Positions 61,107 through 64,000 of a stretch of DNA of 64,000 nt are shown here, piece by piece. The notes below the pieces were generated by a model, which was not told the origin of the DNA, ran no database searches, and worked only from the letters and a program-made list of their open reading frames with translations. Source of the stretch: Candidatus Hartigia pinicola (GTDB lineage Bacteria; Pseudomonadota; Gammaproteobacteria; Enterobacterales; Enterobacteriaceae); NCBI GenBank assembly GCA_020541205.1, contig CP048208.1, positions 806,001 through 870,000 on the forward strand, given 5' to 3'. Both the position numbers and the translations under genes were made by a program. How positions within the stretch are numbered: the first letter of the stretch is position 1; each line of letters begins with the position of its first letter.

Positions 61107-64000
61107 AAATGTTTAAAAAAGTTAAAATTATTTGTAAAGAAAATTATTGTAATTTCTTATAAAAAGATAAGATATGTCTGTCATCACTGTTATTCTACAC
61201 ATCTGCATAGTAAAATCTTACGGAAAATCCATAAAAAAGGATAAGACTAAAAAGTCTGTGTTTATGAAAATACTGTTGTGTAAGTGTCATTAAAAATTAT
61301 ATCATATACTGTTATTTATAGTTAATCACTATTTATTAATCATCTCGACATTGAGTTAAGTGGTAGAAAATTCAATTGTTATTTATAGTGAATGTGAAAA
61401 TTATTTTTGTTATTAATAACTACTAACTACAGTTGTTGAAGGTTTTCAGATATTTTAATGATTTTAAAAGTATATTTATTTACTGATTGGTAGGCAGATT
61501 AGAGATGTCTAGATTTTTACTATACGAGTAAAATATTAAATACATCGATATTAAAATGTATTGAAAATGTCAAAGATGAATCAAAAAAAATGTATGTGTG
61601 GAAGTAGATTACATTGTATTAGTATATCTTACAATATTAAGGAGGAGAATTACTATTTATATACGGAAGTTAAAAATTATTATAGAAATTAAGATCGTAA
61701 ATATTATTTTATAAGTTGGATTGATAATTACTTAAATTCAGCTTTTAAAATTCTTAAAAAGTAAATTAGGTAAAGCTATAAATGATTTACTGTGTTAGGT
61801 GTTAGGAATTAATACGCTCGTATAAAAATAGCTTCTCAACTATTAATAACCTTATTATTAAATAGGGTAGTTTATCTCTTTAATACAATTTTTCAAATAA
61901 TAGATTGTTTATAATCTATATTAAGAAGTTATTAAAGTGTAAAATTTATTATTATGTAATAATCTACAGACGAATAATATCAACGTTGATTGTATTATTC
62001 TTCCGTTTATTTAGTAAATTATAAAGTAGATGAATACTGAATAAATGATATTACAATTTTCTGTTAAGGTTGTTCTGAAAGACAGATACACTTTGTATAA
62101 ACAATATTTACGTTTACTAAAATGAAGTTGTTTAACTAAAATTTGATATTGATTTTTAAGACTATAAAATTTTTTTTAAATATAACAGTATGTTTTTATT
62201 CACTATTTTTGATAAAACTGTAGAAGTGGATTACTTTAAGTTTAATATTATTACATCAGATGAATTAGAGAACAAGATGGTTCAATTAAAAATGATTTAT
62301 TAATATCAATTATCATATATATATTTGTTTTTAAGGGAAATTTCCTTGTGCATGCTGGAGATTAAGAGTTAAAATAGTCGATAGAACTAAGATTTATCAA
62401 TAAAATAGCTTATGTTTAGTAAAGCTAAGTTATTGAAACTGTTTATATGAAAATAAAATAATTTCAATAATTTATTGATGATTCATATGAAATGTATTGT
62501 ATTAAAAGAGAGTTTTAATTTTATTTTTATACTCATTATCACTAGATAAATTTTGTTTTACTCAATAGATTCATTAAAGTGCATTTAAAACAATCAGTAA
62601 AATATTACTAATATATTTCGTTATTAAAATATAGTTGACAACCATTCAAATAATTTGATTAAAATTAACGATCAGACTAGCATCTTGCTTAATTTTTAGT
62701 GTTCCTAAAAATCTTTGAGTAAATTAGAAAATACCTTAAAAAAATGTAATGTAATAATTTAACTATATAAAACAGGTTTTTATTTTTAAAATTTATAGTA
62801 AACATTATCTAGAATAGATTTACTATTATTAAGTTTTAACCACTAGCAATAAAAGTTATTAACTAAAATTATAATCTAAAGAGAAGAAATGATATAGTTA
62901 CATTGCTTTGTTAGCTTGTGAAAAATGTCATCGGAGTATTAATGTTATTATTAAGTTTTATAATACTTCTCAGTAAAAAATAGTGTACTCTAAACGAAGT
63001 TTAATAGTCATATCAGCTTTATTCAGTACTGAAATTGCTCATAAAAAATTCTTACTGATAATTTTTAGTAAGAATATTGTATATAATGTTTTTGAAATTT
63101 TTAAAATAATTAGCAATAGAGCATATCAAATTTAAAAAGTATTCAGAATATTAGGTTAGAAAAGCCTTTATTAGAATTAGTTATAATTCTAATCTTACTT
63201 TCATAATTATTGATGCTAAAGTTATAAGAGTATATATGTATTATTGCAAAAAAATATAATAGAGGTCGAAGATTGTAAAATGAATTACGCATTATGGTAG
63301 ATATGTGATATTTACCGGATAAATCTACAGTAAAAGATCATATAACAAATAGAAAAATGATCTTGATGAATTTGAGTCTATTTAAACATTATTCGTATGT
63401 ATGAATAATGCGTTCTTAAATACTTTGTTTGCTAGTGAGACAATTTAGGATACTGTGTATAACTATAATCCTATCGAAATCGTTTCAATAGAACACGCTA
63501 TGTACTTTATATTTTAATATAATCTTTAAGCATTATGTCATCTATCATATATTAAGCTACATGAAACATGGTTAAATTTTAAAGCATTTGAAGAGATAGT
63601 TAAATATTTTCTTTGAAGTTTTAAATTTAATTTATTTTATCTTAGTATTTTTGTATACAAATAATAAGTAGGTTCTTAAGTGATATTTAGCTAATACCTA
63701 AAAATACTATGAAATTTTTAATATAATAATATTACATTTTATTAATAATTAATTTAAAGTATTGATGAATCTTTAAACTATCTTAATTAAAGGTAATGAC
63801 ATGTAACTCTAAATAATAATTAATAATTATTCTATTTTGAAGTGGGTGTCAGTAATAAATTATTTTATAATACTAGTTTGATAATTATTGATTTACTGTT
63901 AAAGATCTTTGATAATTTTTGTTTTTTGATCTTGAATCGCAATTATATTTTAAAAGACAATTTTTAGTTGAACAATATATTCATGGAATAAAAAGTTACT

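Larger units (their letters stand above)
57571..64000. other. Gene desert from gapA to the window end
   Basis: About 6.4 kb. After the gapA terminator no gene is recognised. Between 59281 and 59580 only 18 of 300 bases are G or C. From 60900 to 62310 the plus strand has several short open fragments of more protein-like composition (60918-61106 with 62 codons and no Met; 62190-62303 with 37 codons). They may be pieces of one decayed gene, but no family could be assigned. Confidence 0.55.

Overview
This window looks like a piece of chromosome from a gammaproteobacterial (Enterobacterales-type) intracellular symbiont in an advanced state of decay. Every gene I can recognise is a single-copy housekeeping gene. 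The proteins keep close to the length and residue numbering of their Escherichia coli counterparts: MurJ 511 aa, AccA 319, DapB 273, PriA 732, PurH 529, SppA 618. Coding DNA is roughly one third G+C, while the spacers are about 20-25% G+C and in places near 6%. Only about 12.1 kb of 64 kb (roughly 19%) is intact coding sequence. I saw no phage, transposase, CRISPR array, plasmid gene, toxin-antitoxin pair or secretion system. The host and species cannot be fixed from the sequence alone; a Serratia symbiotica-like or similar insect co-symbiont with much unpurged junk DNA is a reasonable inference.

Layout: yoaH (160-339, +); a 2.9 kb desert; murJ (+) and argS (-), convergent (3283-6648); a 4.6 kb desert; accA (-, 11232-12191); a 2.1 kb desert; dapB (+, 14319-15140); a 6.5 kb desert; tRNA-Phe(GAA) (-, 21674-21746); a 3.5 kb desert; the divergent pair rpmE (-) and priA (+) (25281-28050); a 15.4 kb desert; purH (+, 43407-44996); tRNA-Gly(GCC) (+, 46689-46764); a 3.6 kb desert; sppA (+, 50409-52265); a 4.3 kb desert; gapA (+, 56566-57570); and a 6.4 kb desert to the window end.

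The genes do not form a pathway cluster. They are survivors standing alone where operons once were: purH without purD, accA without dnaE, dapB without carAB. Only the rpmE-priA divergent pair keeps its ancestral E. coli neighbourhood. Together they indicate a cell that still makes peptidoglycan precursors (DapB, MurJ), malonyl-CoA for fatty acids (AccA), IMP (PurH) and glycolytic intermediates (GapA), translates its own proteins (ArgS, L31, tRNA-Phe, tRNA-Gly), restarts collapsed replication forks (PriA) and clears signal peptides (SppA). Local regulation is simple. There is an exact consensus sigma70 promoter at gapA, a good promoter at tRNA-Phe, and clear intrinsic terminators after rpmE, sppA and gapA.

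I did not find a new biological system. The items most worth a second look are: two unusually long perfect hairpins standing in gene deserts (31923-31957 and 53711-53756); a strongly strand-asymmetric purine/pyrimidine block (about 32.6-34.6 kb) that looks like the ghost of a minus-strand gene; a set of mutually exclusive hairpins just after purH; substitutions in the normally invariant motifs of AccA; and a tRNA-Phe gene with no encoded CCA end.
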